NCBI GenBank assembly: GCA_019925795.1 | Contig: CM034313.1 | Location: 91,605,663 to 91,669,662, forward strand | DNA: 64,000 bases | From: Dendrobium chrysotoxum | Lineage: Eukaryota; Streptophyta; Magnoliopsida; Asparagales; Orchidaceae | Direction of reading: 5' to 3' | Program-made: the position numbers and the translations under genes | Shown: piece after piece, positions 23,346 through 37,690 of the stretch | Layout: each line of letters opens with the position of its first letter | How positions within the stretch are numbered: the first letter of the stretch is position 1 | Notes under the pieces: generated by a model | Seen by the model: the letters and a program-made list of their open reading frames with translations, nothing else | What the model was told of the DNA's origin: nothing | Database searches by the model: none

Positions 23346-26300
23346 CATACAACCCTAAAGAAAGATGGAATAATGCTGGCCAGCTCAGCTTGTCAATGTA
23401 CTTTTAGGCGGAGGCATGCAATTTACTGAGAGAGGCATGTCACCGAGAAGAATCAAAAGATCAAAGCTTTTATGCCGAGTTTCAAAAAAATGGATTGTTG
23501 GCATTGCCGATTAGTTGAACACATGTTCAAGAAAGGTGGTTTCCCAAGTCAACTCAGAATTTTGACACTCTCTCAATGGTAGACAACATTCCTTACATCA
23601 TTGCTTAGCATAAGTTGGTTGACTCGAATTCGCTCATCTCTGCCCTTTACACTCCTCCTAAATCAAAATGTCGGAGGAAAATGCATCTGATAGCAAGCAC
23701 GAGCACGAGAGGAGATGAAAAAACAGGAAGGCATGCAAGTCTAAAGCGAGAGTAGGTAGAGAGGACATCCATAAAACCATCATCAAGACTCACAAGTCAC
23801 CAGAGAAGAGGATCCCCACTTCCCTAAAAAAAGTTCATGCTGGATTTCAAATTATGGATCTGAAATGTGAGCATAGTGAGCATATATAAGAGTCTTTGTA
23901 ATTGACATTTAAGTTGGGAAGGCATTTTAACTCCAAGGGACTGTTCACTTGTGTTTCAACTCACTTGGGAATCTTCATTTATGGTGAGTGGAGTTCCCAT
24001 CTGCTTCTCCAGCTTCAAGAAAATCGATTCTAATTCAAACAAAGATGCAACATAGGTAGAGGGGTGTGGGCTCCGAAAATTCAAACTCGACCTCCACCCG
24101 CTAGCTTTTTTTGTGTGTGTGTGTGGGGGGGGGGGGAGTTTTAACGAATTAAGTTTCGGGGTAAATTTTGGAAGGCAGATGGGTTTGTAGATAAGATATT
24201 ACCTAGAGATTTCGCCCTCACTTTGCGAGGACTTTAGATCTGAGTTCTAGTTTCCTATAGGCGCAAGCTCTTATAGTTAATTACCCCTCCCGATCACGAG
24301 AGAGAACTTTCGATTAAGGCTAGTTGTCAATCAGACACGTAGGAATACATGTTATCTGGCATATAGTAGCAGCAAGGGTTGGGATTATGGACATTGATAT
24401 TTAAAATTGAAAATTTCACCATCTTGCACTTAAAGCGGATGGTGGGGGAATGGATGATGGACCCGATCAAGATCCCATGGTTCCGTCATCCCGGGCCATC
24501 GTGGTCCCTAGTCTACTTAGTCAGAGGAGGTAGTCGACCCAACCTGACAAAAGGATTCTTGTCGGCAGCCATGGGTTGCTTCGTCCAAGGGTACCTCATA
24601 GACCTGGGGGAAGTGTTTGTCTAAGGGGACAAATTTGAATCCACCTTAGCTAACAGAGGGCTTTGTGCCTTATCGATCATATCCTATTGATTCATATCTC
24701 AAGGATTTGATGCCACCAAGGAACGTATTGGCTCTGGCCATAACCGCTATCTAGTGATGCCATTTCGCGGCAAAACCACTTGGTTCAAATGGCCCGGGGC
24801 CATAACCGTTTATCCTGCAGTGCCATTTGACAGCTAAACTGTCGGTTAAAGGACACATACCACGTCCTTATTGGCAGGAGACTGTTTTGAGAATAAATCC
24901 TAGTATATTTTCGACTAGGCATTAACTCTATGTGAGCTGAAGTAAATTTCAATTTGTCCACTCCGACAAACTGTTTGTGGAGAGTGGATGGATTTTGTAC
25001 TTCAAGTGTTTGGCGGTAATTTATTTTAATTTTAAATATTTTTGAAGTTTTTGGAGATTTGGATTTTTATGGGAGTTTGGGTGGAATTTTGAAATATTGA
25101 AATTAACCCCTTCGGTTAAGATCTGCATTCAACACGGCCCTCATCGGGGTGTATGGGGTCATTTCCATTTGTAGATTGAACATTGTCGACTCTATCGAGC
25201 TGTCGACAGAAGATCTGGTTTCGTAGGCTTTATGCTTTTGTAAGTGAATTATCTTGATTATGGGCCTTGAATGTCTAATATGAATGTATAAAATAAATAT
25301 CCCAGTCGACCTCGCGACCGTATATTTATTTAATGATTCGAGCCGTGTCGACTCCTACCTACCAGCATAAAAGGATCGGGCTCGAACTTGAATTCACTTA
25401 TTAACCCGCACAGCATCCCTGGACGTCACGTGTGTACCAATAACATGCTCGTCGAGGCCCATGCGGGTGTTCAATTGCACTCACCCATTTTGTGTACCTA
25501 TGTGTATACAAATTACAGTGCATATGCGGGGAGGCATTTTTGGATATTTGATGGGCCTTCTATGAAAGCATGTAAAAGCTTGTACTTGTCGTAGTCTCTT
25601 AACATTCGACTGTAGGTGGTAAGTTGAACGCACGACCACTGTTCATTGAGGAACTTGCAAGCCTCAATAATCTTATCCAAATCAATGTTCAGAACAAGGT
25701 TGAACTGAGATTTACTCTATCTTTGAAAATAATGATTTGATCTGGCTTTTTCTTCCCAACACTCGTATAGAAATAATAAGCGACTCCCAGATTATGCTGT
25801 CATCACTATTTCCTGTTGTTTGGGCTTAAACAAAGAATCCATCATTTCAACTTTGGATGACTGTGTACTTGCTGATGTCTTATGCGTCGAAATCAATGTT
25901 TACTGCCTTGAGCGAACATTGTAGCAATTGAAAACGCATCGGGTCTTATAGGAGTAACATACGAGATATTCACTCCTAAAATAATTGTCGTAGCCCTTGG
26001 TGTAGTCGGAGTAATAAATTTACTTTCTGCTTATTGTTGTGAGTTTTGATCACCAAGATTTGCATTAATCTTTAACAGCACATTTGTCAAACATGGATCT
26101 TTAACTCCGGTGGGCGCGATGCAGTGTGTGTTGACATTCGCTTGAACGTCTCTGAATGGGTCACATTATCATTTTCACTGTATATCGAATCCCCGTGATT
26201 GCAACTGGCATGTTGATTATGGTATGAATATCTTGCAATGTCATTGGACCCTTGTACAAGCTCCTATATGATCAGGAGAATCCTTACATTGGCGTCGCAT

Positions 26301-29300
26301 CTCTCGTTGCCTTTTACATGTTGTGAATGAACTTTTGTATACATGAAAAGCATCTATAAATGCCCATGGGTACTCTTATGGTTGCTCATTGATACTCATG
26401 TTCGTAGTAGATTCATAGTTCTTGCTTACATTTGAACTATAGGGTGTTGTTATATCCACTTAGGTGAGTTGTAATCTCTTATTGGTGGTAGAGGCATTTA
26501 TTCTCCCGTATGGTGTAATGGACTGTATGAATACCCTGATACTCATTGCATGCTCTTTGTAGATTGTTCAAGCCAATCCATTTGCATGAACCCTCACTAT
26601 CATCTGTGAGTGAATGATGCTAGAGATCACACACTCTTCATTGCCTTTGAACACAGCTTGTAGTTTGCTAGGGACTTATGTGTGGATAATAATTTCAACA
26701 CACCCTTCGTATCAGTTGTTTGACTTTGTGTTCAACACAAGTCTCCTATTCATATGAATGGATGAGATCTTATAAATCAATTGGTCCACAAATCTTGCAT
26801 ATATTCATTTACACTTCAGTTGGAGTGATGATCTCAAATGAAATTCCCTTTTTGATTGTGTTTTTCATCTTAGGTGAAGTTTGGTAAGTCATTCTCTTAG
26901 ATTTGAATTCATTTTATTTCAAAGTCATCATTCAATGCTCATTTCAACCAAGTTTGCATCAAATCTTTTGTTCATCTCTTTAGGCTTAAGTTTTGGTTCA
27001 CTTGATGCTCAACTCAATGTCTTCTATAGTCTAAGTTCTTATTCAATTCTAAGTTTAATTTGGGTCCACGTCCACTGTGGTCCAAAGTTGATTCAAGTCT
27101 TTTGTTCTACTGTTTAAGCTCAAGTCCCACTTAGTTCAAATTTTGGACCCTTATTTATTCATTGATTTGAGTTCAAGTTCTTTGTAGCCTTGTTCAGTTC
27201 GGGTCCATTTTAATTGAATCAAATCTGAACTAAGCCTTTTATTTAAGTTTGCATTTAGTTCATTAATGTCCAGTTCAAGTCCCCTACTGTCCAAATATTG
27301 TTCAAGTCTTTTGTGTTTCAAATGGAATTTCGGCAGTCTTCCGGCGTCTCCCTCGTTTAGGGGAAACTACAGGAAACTGGGCCTTCCCACCACGCTATGA
27401 AAAGGCTTGAACAATATTTAAATCATACTCTGAGGTCGGGCTATATGTGACATAGAAGAGGTCCTGGGTTCGCGGTTTAGAGAAGGTGGCGGGATTCGGC
27501 TGTAGGGATTTGGCGTCTGCAACTTGAGGAGGAAGAGGGAGGTTTGGTCATTCGGCTGAGGCTCCGAATCTAGTCGAAGTCAGAGGAGGAGACGGAAGGG
27601 AGCGAAGAGGTTACAGGCGAAAGTGGCTCGCGTGTGTGGAAACAGGTAGTGGGATTTCTGTGTGGAGGAAGCGAAGAAGCAGCCAAAGCTTCGTTTAGCG
27701 TCGTATTTAACGACTCGAGTAGGGTAGCGACTAAGCAGACCTTCGCACGCGGGAGATGGGACAACTCAGCGTCGTTTGCAGCTGGAGCAGGCACTGTAGC
27801 GGGATATCAGGATTTCGGCAGGGATTCGAGGCAAGATATCCGGGATGGTTCTTGGCAGAGGTATGGTTTTAACCATTTTTTTATTTCATTTTTTCTGTCT
27901 TGTTCCAGAGGTCAACAAGGGGAAATACAAACATTTGTGGATAAGAATGGGCGGCACCTCTGACCGCAGAACATACATTTTTGTTTATGGATTTGGGGCG
28001 ATGTGATTGGTGGAGGGATACAAAGAGTTGCAAATGAGAAGGATAACAACTGTGAGAGAAGGCTTTGCATATTAAAAGAAATTAATAAGAGTTTGGTAAT
28101 GAGAATAATATAGGGTTGGATTTGAAGATGAGAATAATGAATGATATGATCATAACTTTAATTTAAATTGAGCATTGAGCTTCAATATTAGGGAGAATTA
28201 CAAGCCACATTTTAACATATAAATAGTATAGATATGTGTGTGTGAACATGAGTGTGCACGTATGTATGTGCATTTATATTTAAATCTATGTATTTGTTGA
28301 TGCATTTTTTATATAAGATTAGCATTTTAAATAATTGAAAAGTCAATGAAATTCAAATTGAGCTTGAATTGAAAGTAATAAGATAGACCTTAAATAAAAA
28401 AATGATCATACTAGCCAATAGCTATGTTTATTATGATTATGATTAATTAGATCAAATTTTACAGTTGATTATAAAGCCATGATTAATTTGGCATGAGACC
28501 AAATTGTTTAGAATCCTATATTTAATTATAAAAACATCCATTCAATTTTTATAAGATATTTAGTGATGTGGCACACGATGCAAATGTAGGAAGTATTGAG
28601 CCAACAAAAAAGAGTCATAGTAAGAAGAATATTATAGCTAGTCCCACCTACAACTAGAAGTAAGATTAAGATAATTATTTAGGATTTGCCATTTATATGT
28701 CATTTATATGTTTTAATTTTGTTATGTAAAATTGTGTGTTTAAGTTTGAGCTTGTGATGATATATAAAATTTTGAAAATTTAAATTTCATATTTTGAAAT
28801 TTTAAAATGCTAGATTTAGGATTTTGCAATTTTGAAGTTTGAACTTTCAAATATGGAAAAAATATATATACTAAATTAGGTAAAAATATTTAAATGCAAC
28901 AATTAAAAGCAAAAAAACCATTTTTCAATGTTGCTTGGCCGATCAATCCATTTGAAGGAAGTATTTTTCATGTTGGTTACAACTTCTATTAAAATTCAAA
29001 GCATGGGGCTAGCCCCTCTTCGTGAGTGTGTGGTGATTTTGTGTAAAGACTACAAATATTTATTTGCTGGAATGAGATGGGGATGTTGCTTTGAAGAATT
29101 TTGAGTGTTTTACTTAAGTAAGAATGCTTGGTGGTCGATGCCCATACAAGGAAGTCCTGTTTGGTGGTAGTCTTTCTCTTGCTACTTTGGTGAGAAGCCT
29201 ACTTTCTATGCTTAAACCCTACTTATTTCTTATTGTAGTAATCTTCTACTATACCTTATCCACACTTTCATAGCCATTCCACACTAAAATCCCATCAGAA

Positions 29301-29519
29301 TCTTCATAGGAGCTCTTCGCAAACATGGAGGAATCAGGATCTAGTCTTGGTTCAATCCTATTTACATGAACTTACACCCCATGAAAACATACCAAATACC
29401 TCAGAACATTAATAGAAACATTCCCCTATCACGTTCTTGGAGTTTTAAGCCCTTGATTCCTACATTCCCAAAACTCTAAACCCTAACTAAGGTTGTCAGC
29501 CAAGCTGGGTTTCCACACT
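23346..29519. other. Long stretch of decayed repeat DNA, no supported gene
   Basis: No open frame over about 110 codons and no recognisable domain. About 24065-25600 looks LTR-like (starts TGTGGGCTCCGAAAATTC, with two similar GCCATAACCG...TGCCATTT units at 24737 and 24800), but I could not define ends. A GT run runs into 12 G at 24111-24136. About 26880-27320 is built from loosely repeated TTCAAGTC phrases. About 27440-27960 is GC-richer, with a 109-codon open frame at 27634 lacking any motif I know. About 28000-29500 is AT-rich and featureless. Confidence 0.35.
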
Positions 29520-29820
29520 AACTATTCCTGTTCAAACTCACATTAAACTCTCTTAAAATTTTTGAAAAATAAAAAAAAATACTCTATATCATAACTAAAT
29601 ATATTTATCTACCTATTCCCACCATTATCCAATCACCCTTTTTGAAAATATTCAAAGAACTAAACCCAAATTACAAAATTTAAACAAGGTAAAATCTGAA
29701 CTAGCTTGAGAATTACACTTCAGCCCGCAAAACTCCTTGAGATTATACCAACAACTCCAAAACTACAATTTGAGCTTTCTTCTACCATTTTCAAGATATT
29801 TCTATAGAAAATTCAGATAA
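29520..29820. repeat. Direct repeat, left copy (partner at 33930-34205)
   Basis: Shares TCATAACTAAATATATTTAT, CAAAGAACTA, TTGAGAATTAC and CCAACTCCA with 33930-34205, in the same order and orientation. The two copies flank the LINE at 29890 but lie outside its target duplication. They are older than the LINE insertion or unrelated to it. Confidence 0.45.
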
Positions 29821-29889
29821 TACATTAATTTGGAATAATAGCGTAGAAGTAAGAGGGTGTTTGAGACATCATCACTAAAAGGATTTGAT

Positions 29890-32800
29890 ACAACAACAAC
29901 ATCAAGCCTTTGTCCCACTACGTTGGGTCGGATACATGAATACTTTTTCTCCATTGTGCCCTGTTAAAAGTCAAATTCTCGTTTAAATCTAATAAAGAAA
30001 TATCTTTTCTAATATTTTCTAACCAAGTCTTTTTAGGTCTACCTCTACCTTCCTTAATATAAGTCAAATCTAATAGCTCTACTTTTCTAACCGGGTGACT
30101 CTCGCCAATCTTATCTTCCATTGGAGCTATTCCAACCTTTTCACATATATGCTCATTCCGTATCCTATCTCTAAGGGTAAATCCACTCATCCACCTGAGC
30201 ATCCTCATCTCTGCAACACTTAACTTAGTAATATGCTTCTCTTTTAATGGCCAACATTCTGCACCATAAAGCATTGCAGGGCTCACCACCATCTTATAGA
30301 ATTTTTCCTTAAGTTTGAGGGGAACTTTTCTATCGCACAACAAGCCTGATGCATTCCTCTACTTCAACCATCCAACTTGAATTCTACTGATAATATCCCC
30401 ATCTATTTCACTATCACTCTGAACAATAGATCCAAGATATCTAAAACGTATACTCTTATTAATAACTTGATCGCCCAAAGTCACAATCCCCCCACTAGGT
30501 CTATTACTACTAAAATTACACTCCATATATTCAGTTTTAGATCTACTCAAGCGAAAACCTTTAGACTCTAAGGTTGATCTCCATATTTCAAGTTTACCTT
30601 CAACTCCCTCTCTAGTCTTATCAACAAGAAGAATATCATCAGCAAAAAGCATACACCAAGATACATCCTCTTACAAATGTCTAGTGAGAACATCCATGAC
30701 TAAAGCAAAAAGATATGGACTTAAGGCTGATCCTTGATGTAATCCAACCGAAATAGGAAAATACTTAGTCAAACCACCTTGTGTTTGGACACAAATAATA
30801 GCACCTGCATATATATCTTTAATGATTTGAATAAAAGCATTATTAACTCCTTTCTTTTCAAAAACTCTCAATAGCACTTCTCTCGAAACTTTATCATATG
30901 CTTTTTCTTAATCAATAAATATCATATGTAGATCCTCCTTATTCTCTCTATATTTCTCCATCAAACCTTTCAATAAATGCATGGCTTCCATAGTAGACCT
31001 ACCAGGCATGAATCCAAACTGATTTTGTGAAACATTAGTATCACATCGCAACCTACGCTCCATAACTCGCTCCCATAGTTTTAAAGTATGACGCATTAAC
31101 TTAATTCCTCTATAATTCGCACAATCTTGTACATCACATTTATTCTTAAAAATAGGAATCAACACACTCATTCTCCACTCATATGGCATCTTTTGTCTTC
31201 CAAATAATATTAAAAAGTTTAGTTAGCCAAGAAATTCCTTCATCTCCTAAGCATTTCCACACCTCTATTTAAATATCATCAGGTCCAACAGCTTTTTCAC
31301 ACTTCATTTTCTTTAAAACCTCTCTAACTTTGGAGTTACTAATACGCCGATAAAAACAAAAATCTTTATTTTCATTTAGGGTGTTAAGGTTACTAAAGTC
31401 AATCGTATTCTCACAATCTTCATTAAAGAGTTTAGCAAAATATCTCATCCACCTTTATTGAATATCATCTTCTAAGAAAAGTACCTTTTGATCTTCATCC
31501 TTAATATACTTCACTTGAACTAAATCCTTACTACTTCTATCTCTTTATTTAGCTAACTTATACATATATCTTTCTCCCTCCTTAGTATCTAATCTATTAT
31601 ATAAATCATTAAAAGCTAAGATCTTTGCATTGCATATTGCTTTCTTAGATTCCTTACGTGTCTCTTTATATATTTCTCAATTATCAAAATTTTTACATCT
31701 AAATAAATTTTTATAACAAATTTTCTTATTTTTTATCTTTTCTTGCACATTTAAATTCCACCACCAATTATTTTTACTATTAAAAGCTTTTCCCTTTAAT
31801 ACTCCAAGTACATCTTTTGTAATATTCTTAATATCACTAGCCATTTTTTCCTACATAATATTAGCATCCTCATATACAGACAAAATCTTAAGATCTAAAA
31901 TCTTACTCTAAAAAATATTTATATTAATATTCTTTAAATGCCTCCATCTAATCCTAGAATATCGCTTTACTATTTTTTATTTTCTGCCTCTTTATCTTAA
32001 AGTCCAAAACTAATAAGCGATGTTGGGTATATAAAATTTCACTCGGAATAACTTTATAATCTTTACAATCTAAACGATCTAATTTTCTAATAAGAAAATA
32101 ATCAATCTGAGATTTACTATATCCATTCTTATACGTAATGAGATGCTTATATCTTTTCTTAAATAAGGTATTAGCAATTAAAAAATCATAAACTAAACAA
32201 AAATTTAATATGACCTTACCACTTTCATTAGTCGTTCCAAAATCATGGCCACCATAAATGCTTTTAAAATTATCTACCTCTCTACCAACATATCCATTTA
32301 AATATCCTCCAATAAAAACTCTTTCTTCAAGAGGTATCTTTTGAATTAATTTTTCTAAGTCATTTCAAAATTTTAATTTTGAACACATATCCAAACCTAC
32401 TTGAGGAGCATAAGCACTTATAATATTAATAATCTTAGCATCAACAACAATCTTTAAAGCTATAATTCTATCCTCAATTTTATTAATTTTTATAACATTA
32501 TCCTTCAAACTCTTATCTATAATCACTCTTACACCATTTCTAGTACGACTCCTACCCGAATACCATAGTTTAAATCCTAAACTATCAATCTCCTTAGCCT
32601 TCTCTCCAACTCATTTAGTTTCCTGAATGCACAGAATATTTATATTCCTATGAATCATAATATTTATCAATTATATTAATTTTGCTGTAAGGAAACCTAT
32701 ATTCAAGTTTCTATCCTTATTTTAATTTCATGGACTAGCTTCTTTGATCACATCTGTCCTTGATGTGGGAACCCTTGCCTATTTAACACTGCACCCGGGT

Positions 32801-32972
32801 GTCGGTGCAGCGACCTGGGTGCAGTGGCCCTTGCACACTTGTTGCTATGTTCAGGCCATACAGCACGTCACTTCCAAGGAACGCCCTAGCATTAACACAA
32901 TGTATTAAAGGATTTATGTCAATTAATTTGATGATTGCAAAATATTTGCCAACACTAAAAGGATTCATGTCG
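29890..32972 (-). mobile_element. RTE-type LINE, near full length, broken (copy b)
   Basis: The 3' tail of CAA-type repeats starts at 29890. Going leftward in protein terms, the minus strand carries an endonuclease region at about 32640-31900 (blocks IISAYAPQVG, GGYLNGYVG and SQIDYFLIRK of the APE type), then reverse transcriptase at about 31530-30300 (NYRGIKLM, QNQFGFMPGRST, GLHQGSALSPYLFA, FADDILLVD), then a C-terminal region ending at about 29918. Stops and frame changes split it into several open frames (29918-30343, 30359-30652, 30671-30877, 30908-31189), so it is dead. A 15-base direct repeat CTAAAAGGATTTGAT at 29875-29889 and 32973-32987 marks the likely insertion. Small local repeats near 32890-32990 leave the 5' boundary slightly uncertain. 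Confidence 0.85.
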
Positions 32973-32987
32973 CTAAAAGGATTTGAT

Positions 32988-33929
32988 GATTGCAAAATAT
33001 TTGAAATTAGTGAATGTGAAATGAGTTTGAAATCTATAAAAAGGTTATTCTCTGATTTATGGAATTAGTTAACACCTTTTATGGTATTTAATCTTTTATT
33101 ACAAAATTAGAGATAGATGACACATTCTAGTCAATCCTATGAATCATTCTTAATTGTGTTGGCTAGATGCCAACACTTTTAATTGCCTAGTCAATCACGT
33201 TAATAACTTATCTTAACCTCTTTTTCCCCCTTTTTTTTAATGATTCAAATTAGTAAGGGAGTGATCCATTTGCAAAATAAATCTTAATCTCGGTTCCAAT
33301 CAATATCATACTCCTTATATTGCAAACTTAGATTTTATTAGATTCCCTTGCAAGAAATTTATTATTGATCATTTTAAATTGTTCCTTACATTGAATTGAA
33401 GGCTTCAAACTTTTTACAATCCATTTTTAAGCATATTTTCATTTTAATACAACAAGCATCCATTACATGTTTAAAAATTAAATAAAAAAAATTTAGGTTG
33501 CATTATTTTTTACATCAACAATGCATAAAGCATGCAACTAAAAATTGTTGACAAGGATGAAGTAGAAATCTATCAATAAAGGTAGAAAAAATTGCGTAGC
33601 ATAATAAGGATAATTTTCATAAATAAAAAAATGATTATGAAACCAACTACCCAAATGCAAGAAATGAATACTAGAGTGCAAGTCCCACCACATGCCCAAA
33701 ACAAAGCTGAAAATAACTAACTAGAAAAAGAATTTTTGAAAAAGCCTAGGAATGATCATCTTCTTAGGAGAGATCATTATATAAACTATAATAGAAATGA
33801 ACATTATAGTAATCATGACTAGATTAATGAATTGAAAAAGAAGGTTAAGATAAAAGCCCCAATCTATGATGATAATTTATGATCCCAATAGATTTCAAAA
33901 TTGGCTTGCCCTTAAACATGTTCAAACCA
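32988..33929. other. AT-rich intergenic stretch
   Basis: Nothing recognised beyond a TTGATGATTGCAAAATATTTG phrase that also occurs at about 32929. Confidence 0.4.
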
Positions 33930-34205
33930 AAATCAAACCCCCTCAAACTTTTGAAAAAAATATAAAATACTCTAGATCATAACTAAATATATTTATTTAC
34001 CTATTCTCACTATGATCGAACCACCTCTTTGGAAAAATTCAAAGAACTATCAGCCAAACCAAATCAAATATGACCAAGTTTGAGAATTACCACACTTTCA
34101 ACCCTCAAAACTCCATTGAACATAATCACCAACTCCATAACCATAATTTAAACTTCCCACTACCATTACCAAGAGATTTCTACAGAAAATTAAAAGATAA
34201 ACTGA
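33930..34205. repeat. Direct repeat, right copy
   Basis: Partner of 29520-29820, with moderate divergence. Confidence 0.45.
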
Positions 34206-35610
34206 TGAGGACATCAACAGGAGATTCTGGCGTGTCTATCATACGAGGAATCGAAGATCGACGGCTATGATTAGGAGTCTTTATTTAGGATGGATTTTAT
34301 GTATTTCTTGTGCTTATGTTTTAGTTTTTACCATTGTACCCCTATGCGGGATTAATTTGTGCTGTAGCCTAGAGGGCATTTTAGTCTTTGAGTCTTTTTT
34401 ATTTTGAGGCCTATATATGAAGGCGTTCACTATTGTAAGAGGGATGATTAATGAGAAATTTTTGCATTCTTGTTCTCATGAGTGTTGAGAGCTCTAGAGA
34501 GAGGAGAAGTCCCTAGGTGAGGGCAAAAACAATTCCCGCTAGTCACAGGAAGTGTCCGAGCTCTCGGTTTCCCCTTACCCTTCCTTTTCTCCCTTCCTCA
34601 TCCTAGCCGAGACCTCCCCTCTCTCCCCCTCCCCAAACCGTCGACTATACCCAAACCAATCCCCCCCCCGGTCGGCCAAGCCCCTTTACCCCACCTTGTC
34701 GCCGGCCAATTTCCCCTCCACCTTGCCGCCGGCCAATTTCCCCTCCACCTTTGGCTCCAATTTCAAATTGGCCCATTATTACTTTCCTAATTTAATTCAA
34801 TGTATTTTGGGAAAATCTAAAATTTGAATTTCAAATTAATTTGAAATTCAAATTATCCCTCATATTTTGAATTAATTAAGAAAGCTCCCTCCATTAATTT
34901 AATTTGAATTTTAAATTTTGAAAAGCCCTTAAATCCTTTCCTAATTTAAAATTCTAATTATAGAAGTCAATCAATTCACCCCAATCAAGCCCCATCATTG
35001 GGCCACCCTCTCCCCCCCCCCCCTCTCTCTCTCTCTCTCTCCACTTATTGCCCCTTCCTAATTGAACCCCAATCAATCCCCCCCTTCTAAGGACCGGCTG
35101 CCCCTCCCTCCCTCTCTTTTTAGGAATTCAAATTTTGAATTTCCTCCTCTCTCTCCTCTCATTAACTCCACCAATTAATTACTCAGCTCTGGAATAATTG
35201 TTGAATTTAATTCTCATAGCCTCTCTTGAACCCCTCCTCTACTCTTTCTCCATACAAGCCACCGACCACCCTAGGCCCCTCTCGAAATTGGAGGAACTTT
35301 CACTCTCCATGGATGGCCGACCCCGAGCACGACCATGGATTTGTATTCGACCCTCAAGGATGAGTGGATGTTCATTGGTCTCCCTTCTTTGACATCAATT
35401 TTGAGATCGACCACTCCGTTGAAGACTACCTCGATCGGATCTTCTTTTCCTTGACAACCGCCATCGACGAGCATCAACGTCCCGTTCAGTAGCAAATCCT
35501 CCATCATCCACCAGTTACCTCCTCTCCGAATAACTTTTCATTGAGCAATACTGTAATTGTCTACTGTCTTGTGGTGGCATCGTTAATATTGTATCAATTA
35601 TTCTTCCGCT
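34201..35610 (+). repeat. LTR-like stretch (possible Copia-type LTR)
   Basis: Starts TGATGAGGACATCAAC, has a TATA-like CCTATATATGAAGG at about 34411, a pyrimidine-rich leader (long CT and C runs at 34560-34690 and 35010-35045) and ends near ATTCTTCCGCTG, an ending common in Copia LTRs. No target duplication or second LTR was found. The 91-codon frame at 34552 is low-complexity proline/serine and is not called. Confidence 0.35.
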
Positions 35611-36159
35611 GAAAATACTTAAGAGCATGAGTGAGGGAAACTCAAGGCGACCGTTCTAATTGTTAACCAGTGGATTCTTGTGATTGGCAAATTAAGCATT
35701 TAATAATTTTCGTTCTTATTTTAATTTCTCCCTACTCTTTATTATAAATGCATGCTATTATAAGATCTTTAACTGAGACATCCTAGAATCTAATCTTGTA
35801 AAACATTAAATTTTAATTAGCAAGCTTAATAACTTTTTATAATTTCCACGCAATTCCTGCAACTGCTTTATGTTTCACATCATAAACTATTTAGTTTATT
35901 TATCTATAAAGACGATAAACAAGAAGAGAAAAAAAAAGAGAATGTTTCAGATTACCAAATGTATATGTAAAACCAAATAGCTTTGATTTTGTATAAATAA
36001 AGTTCTATGAAAATTTTAAGCCTAAAGCAAAGAATCTTCTTAAAAAGAAAATCAAGAAAGATATCTGATCACTGAAACTAATATCTCCCTCAAGTGGAGG
36101 TAGCATTAAAATGAGTTGCTATAATATACATTTATTATGCAAAATCTATAAATAATATA
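35611..36159. other. AT-rich intergenic stretch
   Basis: No gene or repeat boundary is seen. Confidence 0.4.
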
Positions 36160-36164
36160 AGACT

Positions 36165-36705
36165 TGTTGCGGACTCAAATATACGCGGCGATAGAGTTTA
36201 ATATTTCCGTCTCAGCGTTGTACGTATATCCAGCACACAAACAGAAGAGTGAAAGAAACACCAGGATTTTTACGTGGAAAGCCCTGAAAAAGGGAAAAAC
36301 CACGGGGCCACGCCCAGTTGAAAAAGTTCCACTAGTGTTGTTTGAAATACACGAGGCTGACTTGTCCTTTAACTTCAGGACGATCAGATTACAATGAGTA
36401 TCAATTACAAGGCCAAGCAGAGTTCCAACGTTACTCGGGCGTCGGACAGAATTCCGGCGTCACTTGGAAAGAAGTCCGGCGTCACTCGGACGTCGGGTAG
36501 AATTCTAGCGTCGGGCAGAATTCCGACGTTGCTCCCGTGTCGGGCAGGGCTCCGGCGTCCCTCGGGCGCCTGGTGGTGCTTCGGTGGTGTTCCGGCGGTA
36601 TTCCGGCGGAGTTCCGGCGGTGTTCCGGCGGTGGTCGAGGAGGAGTTATTCCCTCCTAGGCTTCTCTTCTCTTCCTTCTCTTCTTCTCTTCTTGGCTTGG
36701 GGGTC
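36165..36705 (-). repeat. Partial 3' LTR of the composite
   Basis: Closely matches 40266-40800 (same ends, same CGGGGCCACGCCCAGTTGAA block and GC-rich CGGCGTCGGGCAGAATTCCG units) but diverges just after CTTCTTGGCTTGGG. The part that carries the TATA box in the other copies is missing and is replaced by 65-bp tandem repeats. Confidence 0.8.
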
Positions 36706-36780
36706 CGGCGACAAGTAGAAGTACATCGTCGTGTAGAACTTTGACGACGGGCAGAAGTCTGGTGTCAGGCAGAAGTTCGA

Positions 36781-37127
36781 CGAATGTCCCACGATGGGCA
36801 GAAGTCCTTCAACGGGAGGAAGCTCAGCGTCAGGCAGGAGTCCGACGAATGTCCCGCGACGGGCAGAAGTCCTTCAACGGGAGGAAGCTCAGCGTCGGGC
36901 AGGAGTCCGACGAATGTCCCGCGACTGGCAGAAGTCCTTCAACGGGTGGAAGCTCAGCGTCGGGCAGGAGTCCGACGAATGTCCCGCGACGGGCAGAAGT
37001 CCTTCAACGGGAGGAAGCTCGGTGTCGGGCAGGAGTCCGACGAATGTCCCGCGACTGGCAGAAGTCCTTCAACGGGAGGAAGCTCAGCGTCGGGCAGGAG
37101 TCCGACGAATGTCCCGCGACGGGCAGA
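36781..37127. repeat. 65-bp tandem repeat, about 5.3 copies
   Basis: The phrase CGAATGTCCC recurs at 36781, 36846, 36911, 36976, 37041 and 37106, exactly 65 bases apart. The units look like an expansion of the GTCGGGCAG-AGTCCGACG phrases inside the LTR. Because 65 is not a multiple of 3, each reading frame cycles through all units. This explains three overlapping plus-strand open frames here, none of which I take as a gene. Confidence 0.9.
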
Positions 37128-37690
37128 TGATGGCCGGCATCCAGTAACATTGTGTTAAGGCAATATTCATCCATACTGAAGTGTGCCAACATCAGATATT
37201 ACTGAATCAAGAGGACGAAGTAGTGTGACATGCCAATATTCTGGCCATACACTAACACTGTCAACTGAGTGGAGGTCTGATGATGATCCAGTTATGTCCT
37301 TTCTTTAAAGGAGCAGTTGTAGGAGATGCTTGCGTGTAGTAAGGGAGAAGCCACTTAAATCCACCAAGGATATTTGACTGTGTTACAGTTGCTTATTGCT
37401 TGATGATACTAATTTGTACAGATGATGCCAATGTACTTTTCAATTTCAACTTCTAGTGAGAATAAATGTACACCTGAATCTGGATTTATGTAACTCTAAT
37501 GATATTGTATATGAAATGAGGATTTGTCCCCTAGTGGGACCTGAATTGTTATTGCATCTGTAAGACATGCTTTGTGCTTTTGATGTATTATTAGTCTGAA
37601 CGAATGTGAGAGACATCCTTTTAGGATGTTTGACATATTTGAGACTGTAGGTCAAAGCCCTTGCTTGATGACGTTAACATGTATGGAAAA
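37128..37690. other. Noncoding interior of the composite
   Basis: No open frame of note. About 37625-37690 is a diverged partial unit of the 86-bp array that follows. Confidence 0.5.
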